In this document: in pieces, positions 1-9,564 of the stretch
Layout of the letters: every line of letters starts with the position of its first letter
Numbering within the stretch: the stretch's first letter is position 1
Assembly: GCA_964503615.1 (NCBI GenBank)
Contig: CAZDBA010000047.1
Location: forward strand, 1-30,514
Reading direction: 5' to 3'
Length of the DNA: 30,514 nt
From: CAZDBA01 sp964503615
GTDB taxonomy: Bacteria; Planctomycetota; Planctomycetia; Pirellulales; Pirellulaceae
Position numbers and translations under genes: made by a program
Notes under the pieces: generated by a model
The model's database searches: none
What the model saw: only the letters and a program-made list of their open reading frames with translations
Told to the model about the DNA's origin: nothing

Positions 1-869
1 TGGTTAGTAACGATTGTGTCGCCGCTGAAAGCGTTGGCAACATTAAACTGAACGTTGCCGCGAGCCCCATAAGCCGTGTTTAAGATAATAACATCGCCTG
101 AATGGTCTAAGCCCGCATCGGTGAAGGTGAGGTTCCCTTGCAACGTAAGGTTGCCTGACCCTTCAACACCGCCCACGACCGTTGTATCGCCTCGCAATAC
201 TGCTGCGAGTGCTCCTTGTTGATCTAACTGGATTCTGGATTGCAATTCAGACGTTTCATCGAGAAAGATCTCGCCACTTTGAAAAGTTATGTCGTTAGTA
301 ACTGCTTCACTGTGTCTAAATCGCAAATTGTCGTTACCACTGCCCAAAGTTTGGGTGCCGGCAACAACAAACGCCTCAGAGTTTGCAACCTGTAAACTTA
401 GCCGACCAAAACCCGTGATCGAAGTTCCAGAATCCGTAGTTCCCAACGAATTTTCGTTTGTTGCGATAACTAAACCAGAGTTAATGATGGTCGGCCCTTG
501 ATAATCATTGTCTCCCGACAAAAGAATAGAACCAGGAAGCTGATTAGGTAAGCTACTGAAAGTAAGAGTGTTTTGCGACTGTCCGCTGATAGTACCTTCA
601 ATTGTCAAAGTGTTACGGTTGGTGCGTACCGTGCTGGAATTAAGAACGAGCACTGGGCCCAGGATCGAACGATTAGGATTGGTGTTGCTAAGAATGCCTC
701 CACTCAAAAAAGTCGTTTCGTCTTCGGTCGTTCCGGCCCCGACGACGAAAACTTCTTCGCCAACGTTGACCAAAAGAGAGTTCTGGCCAAAGATAGGCGA
801 CACGCAGGTAATAGACAACGCGGCAATCGCTAGAAGGAAAGTCAACCGTTTGGTGTTAAAGTTATTCAT
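1..869 (-). CDS. Secreted autotransporter-type beta-strand-repeat protein, N-terminal part (partial)
   Basis: The minus-strand frame is open from the window edge to an ATG at 869, giving 289 codons; the C-terminus lies outside the window. I checked the frame triplet by triplet and found no stop. Residues 1-28 form a signal peptide: a basic N-terminus (NTKR) and a hydrophobic stretch (LTFLLAIAALSI) ending near a SPIFGQ cleavage site. The rest is rich in G, N, S, T and V. Near residues 115-130 it shows 'GSILLSGDNDYQGPTIINSG', which fits the autotransporter-associated beta-strand repeat (pattern GxLxLSGxNxYxGxTxINxG). Such proteins form extended beta-helices at or outside the cell surface. An in-frame ATG ten codons upstream (899) is possible, but the start at 869 gives the cleaner signal peptide. 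No strong ribosome-binding site is visible. Specific function unknown. Confidence 0.8.
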   Translation of the reverse strand, partial: MNNFNTKRLTFLLAIAALSITCVSPIFGQNSLLVNVGEEVFVVGAGTTEDETTFLSGGILSNTNPNRSILGPVLVLNSSTVRTNRNTLTIEGTISGQSQNTLTFSSLPNQLPGSILLSGDNDYQGPTIINSGLVIATNENSLGTTDSGTSITGFGRLSLQVANSEAFVVAGTQTLGSGNDNLRFRHSEAVTNDITFQSGEIFLDETSELQSRIQLDQQGALAAVLRGDTTVVGGVEGSGNLTLQGNLTFTDAGLDHSGDVIILNTAYGARGNVQFNVANAFSGDTIVTN

Positions 870-933
870 GTCAGCTAAGAGAAAACGAGGGCAATTCATT
901 TGCGTTAATCCTTGACAATCGTGTTGCGAATAA

Positions 934-1146
934 CAATCAGACCGTCAATTTTATCACCGATGGATAGCCCAAACAAGAACGGAGCCGGATTTGACGCCCG
1001 TCAAGCTGCTGGTCGAAGTTGGCCGAGGTTTTTCGACAGCCGACCTCTGGCTACTATTGCTCGCCGCGGTCGTAATCTTGGGTGTGCTGTTCCAGCGAGA
1101 GCGGTTGTCCCGGGGAGTCGATTGCGTTTGTCGTAACGTCAATTGA
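934..1146 (+). pseudogene. Possible C-terminal remnant of an ABC-transporter inner-membrane permease
   Basis: Between two minus-strand genes one plus-strand frame is open from after the TAA at 931 to the TGA ending at 1146. It has no ATG; a TTG at 991 would give 51 residues. The translation includes one strongly hydrophobic helix, 'FSTADLWLLLLAAVVILGVL', followed by a basic end (FQRERLSRG). This resembles the last transmembrane helix and tail of SsuC/TauC/ThiX-type permeases, which commonly read F-x-T-x-x-(hydrophobic)-LG-(hydrophobic)-LER. The rest of the permease is absent. This is pattern recognition only; it may equally be a chance open frame in a 296-base spacer. Confidence 0.25.
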
Positions 1147-1165
1147 CGTGCTGGCGATGGCCAAT

Positions 1166-4102
1166 TCACCTCTGGCCCGTGATGACCTCGGTTCGTTCCA
1201 AAACTGATTTGGGTACGCTTGGACCGGTTTCCGTTTTGGGTGTTTCTAATTCATCAGGGAGTTCGATAATTGGATCGACTGGGTCGATAGTTGGATCGAC
1301 ACGACTATCTGAACCTTTGGCTTTTTGGTCCATGTCGTCATTTTCTGGCTGATCTTTATTCGCCTTGTCTTTCTTCGATTCTCCACTGCCGAGTAGGTTG
1401 CTGAACCCTTTAAAGATCTTGAACGAAGGAAGGTCACTTTCGCCGGTACGGTTTACATCGATAAAGCCATGAACCGCAAATTGTGTTTCAGCCTGGGTGA
1501 CTTCGATCTCCGCACCTCGAAACCAATTGAGGATCGGGGCTTGGTAGTCGTCTGGGATCTCGGGATTGAGGAAATTTGGCCACGCGGTTGAACACCACAC
1601 TTTTCGGCCCGCCAAGGTTTCTTTGAGCACGTATTCGCCACCTAGCGAACAGACTAGATTTACGTCCAGCATTTGTTCGGCGACCCGTTTGGACAATTCC
1701 GGATCCAGTCGAAATTGGTTTGCCAACACATTAAGCATCCGTACGTTGGCCAACGAGGTTTGCCAGCTGCGGCGGTAATTCAGCGTGTTGGCCCAATCGT
1801 AAAGTTTCGAATCTGCGATGTTTCCAACTCGCACACGTAGATGAGACGGCCGCTCAATCGGCTTGAGTCCCAGCTTAGGTTTCAGTTCTTCCAAGCGAGC
1901 TTGATCAAACGAAAGGATCGAAAAATCATCCCATTGAAGTCGCCATAAATTCAATAGACGTGAATAGGTATAGCCGGCTGCATCGGGTACACCTCCCAGG
2001 TGTGGCAAGAAGCTAAGGGTGTCAGGTTTTGGCCAAGCTCCCAGGTAGCCGGGCACTTCTTTAACAGTCTGCAAAGAGTTTAGAAACGATTTAGGGCGGA
2101 GATCCAAGTGAGGATCCACATGGTCCTGTACGCCAGCAAAGACTTGGTAGGGCTCCGTTTCTTTTTTTAGCAATCCAGTGCCAACGCTCATCTGCAAGCT
2201 TACGATGTCGTTGGGAGAGCCTGAAAATTCGGCTTGAATTGGCGGTCCAAGTATTTCGCTCAGCCAGCCGTACTTTTCCGCACCAAACGGAGCGACTCTC
2301 GCATCAAAAACGATTCGCTCGGTATGGTCGCTCAACTCGAACCGCTTGAGGCCAACGCACATCGGGTCAAGGTGGGAAACGTTATCGGTAAAGTAATTGG
2401 CTCGGTCGGTAAACCAACGGTACTCGTCTTGAGTCACTTTTCCGACTTCTGCATCAGGCAACGGCAAAAAGAAACCTCGGGCACCACGGACCGAGTCGGT
2501 CCAAACACCGTCAACTAATTCGTAACGGCTGTGTTTTCCGGCAGAAAAATTGGCAGGCAAAAATCCCAGATCTGATAGTTTCTGAATGGTGATATCGGTG
2601 ACACCTTCTGCCGTTGCGGCCAGCCAAGCCATTTGCAACAACTGCATGTCTGCGATCGCCTTGTTCCGGCGACGCAATTCGATTTGGAATTCAGGATTGA
2701 GTAAGTTCTGAAAAAATTTGCTGGAGAGAAACACGAACATCGTATGGTCCTCTTCCAACGGCATCAAAGAACGGGCGTAGCGGAACTCATCGCTTTTTCC
2801 AAGGGATCGCCCATTTCCAACCGTCTCGATAAATCGCTGAACGATCGCTCGGCTGTTGGTTGTTAAGTGAAAGTCTCCTTTTACGACGTAAAATGAACGG
2901 GTGTAGTTGTTCGGAGTCGACAGGAACGAAACGGATTCACCTGCAATTTCGACATCTTGCAAGGTGACCTCTTTATTGGTCGCTGCAAAGTTCTTGCGGC
3001 GATTCTTGGTGCGGTTAAGGAAGGAGTTCGTGTTTTTAGCTTGTAAAAGGACACCGACGGCTGGACCATCACCGAAATAGGTGTCCATTCCGATGAACGC
3101 CACATCACGGATTACAGTCGAAGCGAACATGTCTTCGATCTCGGTCGAGCCCAAAGCCAACTGGTCAAGAAATCTCGCGTCGACTCGCGACTCGTAACCC
3201 CGTAGGGAGAACATTCTTCCCAGGTCGCCGCCGTATTCGGCCGAGAGCCTTTTAAACCACAGGTTGTTACTCCAAGTACCAAAACGCAGGTACAAACAAT
3301 CTTCGGGTACGTAGTGAGCGATCTCTTCGATCTGGATATCCTCGCGCGTATCTGGCGCTACCGTGTCGTTCCAGAAGATTCGCGGTGGCAGGACTTGGTC
3401 ACGCTTTCCAAGATCGATCACGCCCGATATCTCATCGCGTATCATCTCGCTGCGGATCTTTTCTACATTGAACATCAAATCGATCGTCTGCCGAAAAGGC
3501 CCTCGGCGATCTTTTGGCTGATCGGTCAATTCCAATCCAAGCCGTTGACCTAACATCGTGGTCAAATAGGTCTCAATCAGGTTCGGGTAATCACTGTTCT
3601 CAGCTTGTTCTTCCGCAGCCCGGTTGTATTCCCGCCACCATTGTTTCAATCTTCGATCAAACTGTCTTGCTCGACGCGGATAATTGGGAAGCATCTGGAG
3701 TTCCGTGTCTTCGCTTCCGTGCAGTGTCAGTTGTAGAGGCTGATCACCCTTGAAAAGAAACCAGATCGTATGGGATTGGTCAGCCGGCTCTTCGTTCTTG
3801 CCAAGATTCTGGATCAGCCGTGCCGTTGCCTGTTTTCCAACGACTTGATAGAGAACGCGATCGTTTTTTTCTGATAATTCAATCGCTCCGCTGCGAATCA
3901 CAAGCGAAGAATTGACTTGCCCGCCATCAGGCGGAAGCCGGAACGTGATCATGCCTACGCCAAACGGTTGACCCGCAAACGCTTCGGTCCGTGAGATCAG
4001 AGGTTTGGAAAAATCGACAGGTTCTCTGACTTGAGCCACCCCGCTGCTCAACGAGCTTAGACCAGCGCACAGTAAGGCGCAAAGTAGAACAAAACGGTTC
4101 AT
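1166..4102 (-). CDS. Large secreted protein of unknown function
   Basis: A 978-residue protein. An upstream start at 4192 is possible, but the ATG at 4102 begins a typical signal peptide (MNRFVLLCALLCAGLSSLSSGVAQ-type, basic then hydrophobic, ending in an A-x-A-like site), so I place the start there. The mature part has no transmembrane segment that I can see, so it is probably periplasmic or exported. Around residues 260-280 a 'VPEDCLYLRFGTW' segment is reminiscent of the start of DUF3352-type planctomycetal or cyanobacterial proteins ('yvPadxxxYlrl'), but I cannot assign the family with confidence. The last 80 residues are a low-complexity charged tail with K/D/E runs and repeated 'DP' and 'P' motifs, probably disordered. 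It lies 151 bases downstream of the GltB-like gene on the same strand and might be co-transcribed. Function unknown. Confidence 0.85.
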   Translation of the reverse strand: MNRFVLLCALLCAGLSSLSSGVAQVREPVDFSKPLISRTEAFAGQPFGVGMITFRLPPDGGQVNSSLVIRSGAIELSEKNDRVLYQVVGKQATARLIQNLGKNEEPADQSHTIWFLFKGDQPLQLTLHGSEDTELQMLPNYPRRARQFDRRLKQWWREYNRAAEEQAENSDYPNLIETYLTTMLGQRLGLELTDQPKDRRGPFRQTIDLMFNVEKIRSEMIRDEISGVIDLGKRDQVLPPRIFWNDTVAPDTREDIQIEEIAHYVPEDCLYLRFGTWSNNLWFKRLSAEYGGDLGRMFSLRGYESRVDARFLDQLALGSTEIEDMFASTVIRDVAFIGMDTYFGDGPAVGVLLQAKNTNSFLNRTKNRRKNFAATNKEVTLQDVEIAGESVSFLSTPNNYTRSFYVVKGDFHLTTNSRAIVQRFIETVGNGRSLGKSDEFRYARSLMPLEEDHTMFVFLSSKFFQNLLNPEFQIELRRRNKAIADMQLLQMAWLAATAEGVTDITIQKLSDLGFLPANFSAGKHSRYELVDGVWTDSVRGARGFFLPLPDAEVGKVTQDEYRWFTDRANYFTDNVSHLDPMCVGLKRFELSDHTERIVFDARVAPFGAEKYGWLSEILGPPIQAEFSGSPNDIVSLQMSVGTGLLKKETEPYQVFAGVQDHVDPHLDLRPKSFLNSLQTVKEVPGYLGAWPKPDTLSFLPHLGGVPDAAGYTYSRLLNLWRLQWDDFSILSFDQARLEELKPKLGLKPIERPSHLRVRVGNIADSKLYDWANTLNYRRSWQTSLANVRMLNVLANQFRLDPELSKRVAEQMLDVNLVCSLGGEYVLKETLAGRKVWCSTAWPNFLNPEIPDDYQAPILNWFRGAEIEVTQAETQFAVHGFIDVNRTGESDLPSFKIFKGFSNLLGSGESKKDKANKDQPENDDMDQKAKGSDSRVDPTIDPVDPIIELPDELETPKTETGPSVPKSVLERTEVITGQR

Positions 4103-4253
4103 AACTGGAGTCAACGATTCAGCTTGATAAAGAAAATGTGAGCCCTGATTGTCGCATTCTCCAGATGATAGTTCAAACCTCAATCGTAACAAATCCCCAA
4201 GGAGGGCGTTGCCGAAGATGTTTGCTTGGAAACAAAAATGCTAGCCGGACCGA

Positions 4254-7200
4254 TCAAGAGGTCAGTATTTTGCTGCCCGTTGAACTGCGTTTGAAGTGAG
4301 GCTCCTGGCCTGCGGGTTGCGTTTGTTTCGGGGCGACTTTTCGAAAACTCAACAAGGTATGCTGCCAGTTGGAGAGCAGACGTTTCGCCAGCGCACTTTG
4401 AGTCTGTGACTGAAATTTGCTCACCAGCTGTTTCAGCTTCTGAATATCCTCATTGGTCAAAGCCGAAGTTGATACCGTTCGGGGGTTGATGAGTAGCTCA
4501 AGTTGTTCGTTGGGATCCCAAACATAGGCTTGGCCGCCTGTCATGCCAGCAGCGAAGTTGTTTCCGATTGAACCGAGAATGACTACCGTTCCCCCGGTCA
4601 TCCCTTCACAACCATGGTCGCCGCAGCCTTCGACAACGGCCGTTGCGCCTGAGTTCTGCACACCGAATCGATCAGCGACTTGCCCGGCAACAAACAAATG
4701 CCCTGCGGTGGCGCGATAAAGTAAACTGTTTCCCGCCAGAAGGTTTTTGTGAGATTCAACGCTATCGCTGGAGGGCTTAATCGCTATTTCACCGCCTTGC
4801 ATTTGTTTGCCAACACAATCGTTCGCTTCGCCAGTGAGTTTGATCTGGATGCCATCCTCAAGATAAGCTCCCAAGTTTTGTCCCGCTGTTCCGTTCAGGT
4901 TCAATGAAAAAGTTACTTTGTCACTGCCAGAAATGCTCTGATTGGCAAGTCGCCCAGCGATCTTGGTGCCGATGTTGCGATCAGTATTGAAGACATCGAA
5001 ACTAAACTCGTTGTCGCCGGTATCGAAATATTGTTCAATAAAGCGATCGTCAAATGTTTCTAATTCAGAGCCGGTTTTTGCAACTTTTTCCCAAGTGCTT
5101 TGGTGCTGAAAAGAGCTGTTGGGCTGGTGGAGCAATTTCGTGAAATCCAGCAACCCAGCCTTTGTTGAATGAGTTTGATTCTCCAGTTCGTTTGGAACCA
5201 GCAACTGAGTTTGCCCAACGATCTCGTCGATCGAACTTACCCCGATTCGTGCGAGTATTTGGCGGACATCAGCAGCGATCGCATTGATTCGGTCCCGTTG
5301 TTGGTCGAGTGTGCCCTCAATATTTATGACGAATTCCTCGGCTCCCAAAATCACGGCACAAATGGCGTCGTGCGCATTTCGGATCCCGCCTCCTACTTTC
5401 AAGACAAGGTCGTTTCGGGTGGACGTGGAAATCAAGGTCTGGTGAACTTCTGCAATTCCGATCTCCCAAGGAACGCCAACGTGTGTGTCGAGTTCCGAAC
5501 ATCCGCCGATCAGGATTGAGTCTGTGTCGGATTTGGCCAGTCCTACGGCAATACCGCCGACACCCGTTTGGGCAACTAACTCCACGCACAGTTCTGAATT
5601 CGGATCGACGACTTTTGATTCGTAGATCAATTGCGCTATGTCTTCGATTGTATAAGCGTCATGCCGCTGTCGGGGGCAGATCATGTTGATTCTTCGATCA
5701 TGAGAATCGAGCCGCTTATTCCTGGAAATTGCCAAGAGATCCAAGGTCGTAAATCGACGAAGGATGTCAGTTAACGGTTCTACTTTTTCTAACGGAATCG
5801 GACCGGTTGACTTGGGAACGATTTGCAACAGGTTTGTTAGGTCTGTTGTGAAGTTGTCATCGTTCTTGTTTTGTTCTTCGGAACGCGAACTTGCCAGATT
5901 GCTCAGATCGTCTTCTGCTGTGTCAAACGCTGCATGATGTTGGGCCATGCAATCAGAGGCAATCTCGGCAAAACCGACACCTTCCAGATGCGCATAACTG
6001 TGCCGAAAACATGTTGAGATCACATCGGGACCAAGACCAATGGCTTCGAAAATCTGAGCGCCTTGGTAACTGTTCAAGATCGAAACTCCGGTTTCCGAAA
6101 GGACCCCTAGCAACCCACGGGAAAGTGCAGTTTGGTACTGTCGGAACGAATCGTTTACACGCCCTTGCAGTTTCTCTTCAGCGTGTAGTTTGGCAATCGC
6201 TGCATAAGAAAGGTAAGGGTAAACGGCGGTGGCTCCGTAACCGAACATGAGTGAAAGTTGATGCGAGTCCCGAACGTCAGCCGTTTCAACCACGATACTG
6301 CACATCAGGCGATGGCTGGTTTGGCAAAGTCCATGATGGATCGCGCCGATCGCCAGCAGCATCGGAATCGCAATTCGTTGTTCCGTTACGGCTCGATCAG
6401 AGAGCAGCAAAATGGTAGCGTCTTGTTCGATTGCCAATTGAGCCGATTGGACGACTGAGCGAATTGCCGCTTGCAGCCCTTTCGTTCCTGAATCACGTTC
6501 CCAAGTGCAATCGATCTTGTGAATCTTGAAGGGAGATTGAATCTCCAACTGGCCCAGATCGTCAGGCAGCAAGATCGGGCTGTTAAGGTTCAACACGCGA
6601 CAGTGATGCGGTGATTCCGAAAGGATGTTTCGCTCCGGGCCCAACCCTGCAGCCAGTGACATGCCCAGTTTTTCCTGAACGGGGTCAATTGCCGGGTGCT
6701 TTACTTGGGCCAACCGTTGCTTGAAGTAGTCAGTCAGTGGTCGTGAGCGGTTGTCGATCGCTGCGATAGGCGCCGTTTTTCCAGTGGGCAAGATTGGCTC
6801 GCGAGCTTCCAGCGCCATCGGCAAGATTTTGGTCCCGATTTCCTGCTGCGTGAGGCCAGCAGCGATCTGGTGCCGAAGAAACTCGGGTGAAGAAACGTTC
6901 TCAAACTCGTCCGTTTCCACATGTCGCCGAGGGTGAAACTCAAAACTGTGCTCATTCAACCAATCTTGATAAGGCTCTCGCTGGGCAAGTTTGTCCTTAA
7001 TCTCGTTGTTCCGTAGTAGCACTCGTTTTTGCAAGTCGATTGCGATCATCTCACCAGGTGCCAAACGGCCTTTTTCAACAACTCGCGAATCCTCGATCCG
7101 ATCCGCACCAGCTTCGGAACCAACTAGAAGAATTTCGTCTTTCGTGATTTTGTATCGAGCTGGTCGCAATCCGTTTCGATCCAGGCAGGCAGCTACCGTT

Positions 7201-8312
7201 TTTCCGTCAGTCGTCGTAATCGCGGCCGGGCCATCCCAAGGCTCGCAGAAACAACCATGGAACTCGAAAAACGCTTTTTGCTCATCCGAAATCCGTGGGT
7301 CGTTTTCCCATGCGGGTGGGATCAACATCGCAACCGAATGTAACAGGCTACGATCCGAAAGTGACAATAGCTCAACGGTGTTGTCCAAGCTTGCGCTGTC
7401 TGAATCGTTAAAGCTAAACAAGCGTTGAATGTACCCGCGATGCTCTCGCCAAAACGGATGCTCATAGCTCTTTTCTCGCGTCGACATCCAGTTTCGATTG
7501 CCTCGCACCGAACTGATCTGCCCATTGTGCGCGAGTCTTCGAAAAGGTTGGCATTGCGACCAATCGGGAGATGTGTTGGTCGTGAATCGTTGATGATAGA
7601 TGCACGCGCTGCATTCATAGTCCGGCGATTGCAAGTCGGTAAACAGCTCGCTCAACTTGGAGGAGGCTACCATTGCTTTGTAGCAAAGGGTGCGACACGA
7701 TAACGAAGCAACGTAGATTGAGTTTAAGCCTTCGGCCTTTGGCGTTAGTTCGATACTTCGTCGGATTAAAAACAGTTCACGTTCAAAACGATCGGTGTCC
7801 TGATGAGAACAGTCGATGAAGACTTGAGCGATTCGAGGCATGTTTGCCAAGGCTTGCGGGCCCAGACAATCGGAGTTGGTGGGGACTTCGCGTATTCCGA
7901 TCGGACGCAGGCCCATCGCTTTGATTTGTTCGAATATCAGATCGTTTGCGGCAGTTTTTAGAGCTGGATCAGCGGGAAGGAAAAAGACGCCAACAGCAAC
8001 TTGCTTAGCCGCAATTTTTTGCTCGATCGTAGCGGTCTCAAATCCAGAGGCAGCCTCCGCAACCCATTGCCCCATCAATTTACGAGGAAGCGTCGTTGTA
8101 ATGCCAGCACCATCGCCTGAGATGACGTTGGCACTTACTGCACCGCGGTGTTGGATGTTGGCCAGCGAAGTCAGGGCCAACTCGAGAATCTCTCGGCTGG
8201 GAGTGTTGGCAATAGAAGCGACCAAACCGACACCGCATGAGTCGACTGGATCGAGGTTAACCAGTCCGTTTTCATTTCCTTGCGGGGTTGGCGTTCCATT
8301 GGTGGAGGTCAT
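4254..8312 (-). CDS. Glutamate synthase large-subunit-like protein with a truncated synthase domain
   Basis: A 1352-residue relative of GltB (normally about 1500). The class II glutamine amidotransferase domain is present and looks intact: candidate nucleophile Cys26 in 'DSCGVGLVA' after a 25-residue leader, 'LAHNGQISSVRGNRNW' near 260-275 (oxyanion Asn263/Gly264) and 'LDRNGLRPARY' near 377. The central domain (about 530-800) is recognisable ('GLGPERNILSESP', 'SYQGAQIFEAIGLGP'). In the next domain (about 830-1040) the opening 'STGAMSYGSIS' block, the 'KPGEGGQLPG' block, the 'GHDGGTGASP' loop and the [3Fe-4S] motif 'CHxNTCPVG' are all missing, although 'YTIEDIAQLIYE' and 'VPWEIGIAEVHQTL' survive. 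The C-terminal GXGXG beta-helix (about 1100-1290; 'GCGDHGCEGMTGG') is intact. By family knowledge, glutamine hydrolysis could persist, but FMN/Fe-S-dependent glutamate formation should not. No gltD lies beside it. I infer a repurposed paralogue and give no gene symbol. Confidence 0.9.
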   Translation of the reverse strand: MTSTNGTPTPQGNENGLVNLDPVDSCGVGLVASIANTPSREILELALTSLANIQHRGAVSANVISGDGAGITTTLPRKLMGQWVAEAASGFETATIEQKIAAKQVAVGVFFLPADPALKTAANDLIFEQIKAMGLRPIGIREVPTNSDCLGPQALANMPRIAQVFIDCSHQDTDRFERELFLIRRSIELTPKAEGLNSIYVASLSCRTLCYKAMVASSKLSELFTDLQSPDYECSACIYHQRFTTNTSPDWSQCQPFRRLAHNGQISSVRGNRNWMSTREKSYEHPFWREHRGYIQRLFSFNDSDSASLDNTVELLSLSDRSLLHSVAMLIPPAWENDPRISDEQKAFFEFHGCFCEPWDGPAAITTTDGKTVAACLDRNGLRPARYKITKDEILLVGSEAGADRIEDSRVVEKGRLAPGEMIAIDLQKRVLLRNNEIKDKLAQREPYQDWLNEHSFEFHPRRHVETDEFENVSSPEFLRHQIAAGLTQQEIGTKILPMALEAREPILPTGKTAPIAAIDNRSRPLTDYFKQRLAQVKHPAIDPVQEKLGMSLAAGLGPERNILSESPHHCRVLNLNSPILLPDDLGQLEIQSPFKIHKIDCTWERDSGTKGLQAAIRSVVQSAQLAIEQDATILLLSDRAVTEQRIAIPMLLAIGAIHHGLCQTSHRLMCSIVVETADVRDSHQLSLMFGYGATAVYPYLSYAAIAKLHAEEKLQGRVNDSFRQYQTALSRGLLGVLSETGVSILNSYQGAQIFEAIGLGPDVISTCFRHSYAHLEGVGFAEIASDCMAQHHAAFDTAEDDLSNLASSRSEEQNKNDDNFTTDLTNLLQIVPKSTGPIPLEKVEPLTDILRRFTTLDLLAISRNKRLDSHDRRINMICPRQRHDAYTIEDIAQLIYESKVVDPNSELCVELVAQTGVGGIAVGLAKSDTDSILIGGCSELDTHVGVPWEIGIAEVHQTLISTSTRNDLVLKVGGGIRNAHDAICAVILGAEEFVINIEGTLDQQRDRINAIAADVRQILARIGVSSIDEIVGQTQLLVPNELENQTHSTKAGLLDFTKLLHQPNSSFQHQSTWEKVAKTGSELETFDDRFIEQYFDTGDNEFSFDVFNTDRNIGTKIAGRLANQSISGSDKVTFSLNLNGTAGQNLGAYLEDGIQIKLTGEANDCVGKQMQGGEIAIKPSSDSVESHKNLLAGNSLLYRATAGHLFVAGQVADRFGVQNSGATAVVEGCGDHGCEGMTGGTVVILGSIGNNFAAGMTGGQAYVWDPNEQLELLINPRTVSTSALTNEDIQKLKQLVSKFQSQTQSALAKRLLSNWQHTLLSFRKVAPKQTQPAGQEPHFKRSSTGSKILTS

Positions 8313-8692
8313 CGATATCTTTCAGCCCGTGCATTGAAGTCCGTGAATCTCTATTATTTACAAACTCAAGTTTCTCGCAATCAACCATCTGATCACGTAC
8401 TGCGAACTTAATTAAATGAACGTTTGGAAGGCCCGACGATCGCGTTTTCGCTTTTCGGTGAACAATCAGCTGTAGTCAGCTGTTAACGGGCTGGAAAGTT
8501 TCGTTGAAGAATTTCCCGCGTCAAAGCGACTGGCCGGCTAAACGGTACGACCGTGCAAAAAAGATTTTGTCAGCCGTTGGTTATTAGCATAAGCCCAAGA
8601 ATGCAGCGACGAAAAAAATTGAGACCGCGTTCGGCTCGCGCCAATAAAACCGGTTAGCTGGGCGCAGAATGCCAGTCAACGACCGCCCTGCC
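8313..8692. other. Intergenic region upstream of the GltB-like gene
   Basis: A 380-base gap between the end of purC and the start of the GltB-like gene, both on the minus strand. I see no open frame, RNA gene or convincing terminator. Two CAGCTG hexamers ten bases apart (about 8467-8482) form a small direct and inverted motif upstream of the GltB-like gene, which could be an operator or chance. Confidence 0.5.
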
Positions 8693-9550
8693 CTACTTCC
8701 AAGCGAATTCGTTACCGGTCAGTTGCTCGTACGCTTCGATGTATTTCGCACGGGTGTTGTTGACGATTTCCTCAGGCAGCTCGGGCGGCTGGCTGTTTTT
8801 GTCCCAATCGGTTGTCTCCAGGAACTCTCGCACAAATTGCTTGTCGTAAGAGGGTTGATTTTGCCCCGGTTTGTATTGGTCGGCTGGCCAGAAACGGGAG
8901 CTGTCAGGGGTAAGCACTTCATCGATCAAGATTAGCTCCCCGTCATGCCAGCCCCATTCGAATTTGGTGTCTGCGAGGATGATCCCTTTTTGAGCAGCAT
9001 AATCACGCCCTTGGGTGTAGACCTCGATACTCATCTGCTTTAGCCGTTGGGCAGTGTCCTCTCCGATTGCGTCACACATCTGCTGGAACGAAATATTCTC
9101 GTCGTGTCCCTCTTCGGCTTTAGTCGCTGGAGTGAAAAGCGGCTCTTCAAATTTTGCGCAATTCTGCAACCCGCTTGGGAGTTCGATTCCGCAGACGGAA
9201 CCGGTCTTGTTATAGTCTCGCCAGCCAGAGCCGACTAAATAGCCGCGCACGACACATTCGATCGAGACGACTTCGCATTTCTTGACGACCATAGAGCGGC
9301 CTTCCAGCGTCTCGCGCTGAAGTCCTTCAGGGATCTCGACGTCAGTAAGATCGGTCGTGATCAAGTGGTTGGGTACATCACAAAGATCAAACCAGAATTT
9401 GCTGATTTGCGTTAATACGCGCCCTTTGTCCTGAATCTTCGTCGGCAGTATCCAATCGAACGCGCTGATGCGGTCACTGGCGACCATGAGAAATTGGTCG
9501 CCCAAATCGTAAACGTCGCGGACTTTTCCTTGTCTAACTAAATTGGCCAA
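8693..9550 (-). CDS. purC: Phosphoribosylaminoimidazole-succinocarboxamide synthase (SAICAR synthetase)
   Basis: A 285-residue enzyme joining CAIR and aspartate with ATP to give SAICAR in purine synthesis, in the cytoplasm. Visible signatures are the N-terminal nucleotide-binding 'GKVRDVYDLG' (residues 8-17), 'SDRISAFDW' (25-33), the substrate-binding 'ECVVRGYLVGSGWRDY' and 'DTKFEWG' followed by an acidic 'LIDEVLTPDSSR' segment, all in the order expected for PurC. Length fits the longer, about 290-residue bacterial and yeast-like form. The ATG at 9550 begins directly before the conserved N-terminus, so the start is well placed. No other purine gene is adjacent. The next gene upstream runs in the opposite direction, so the promoter probably lies in the 9551-9833 region. 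Confidence 0.97.
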   Translation of the reverse strand: MANLVRQGKVRDVYDLGDQFLMVASDRISAFDWILPTKIQDKGRVLTQISKFWFDLCDVPNHLITTDLTDVEIPEGLQRETLEGRSMVVKKCEVVSIECVVRGYLVGSGWRDYNKTGSVCGIELPSGLQNCAKFEEPLFTPATKAEEGHDENISFQQMCDAIGEDTAQRLKQMSIEVYTQGRDYAAQKGIILADTKFEWGWHDGELILIDEVLTPDSSRFWPADQYKPGQNQPSYDKQFVREFLETTDWDKNSQPPELPEEIVNNTRAKYIEAYEQLTGNEFAWK

Positions 9551-9564
9551 AGTTGTTCCTTTTG

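Noticed and set aside
954..1169. Minus-strand 71-residue frame starting with GTG in the spacer after the 978-residue gene
   Set aside because: Its composition (P/R/S/T-rich, no hydrophobic pattern) is typical of a chance frame, and it lacks a ribosome-binding site.
8467..8482. Two CAGCTG hexamers upstream of the GltB-like gene as an operator
   Set aside because: Too short and common to support a specific regulator; mentioned only as a note in the intergenic entry.
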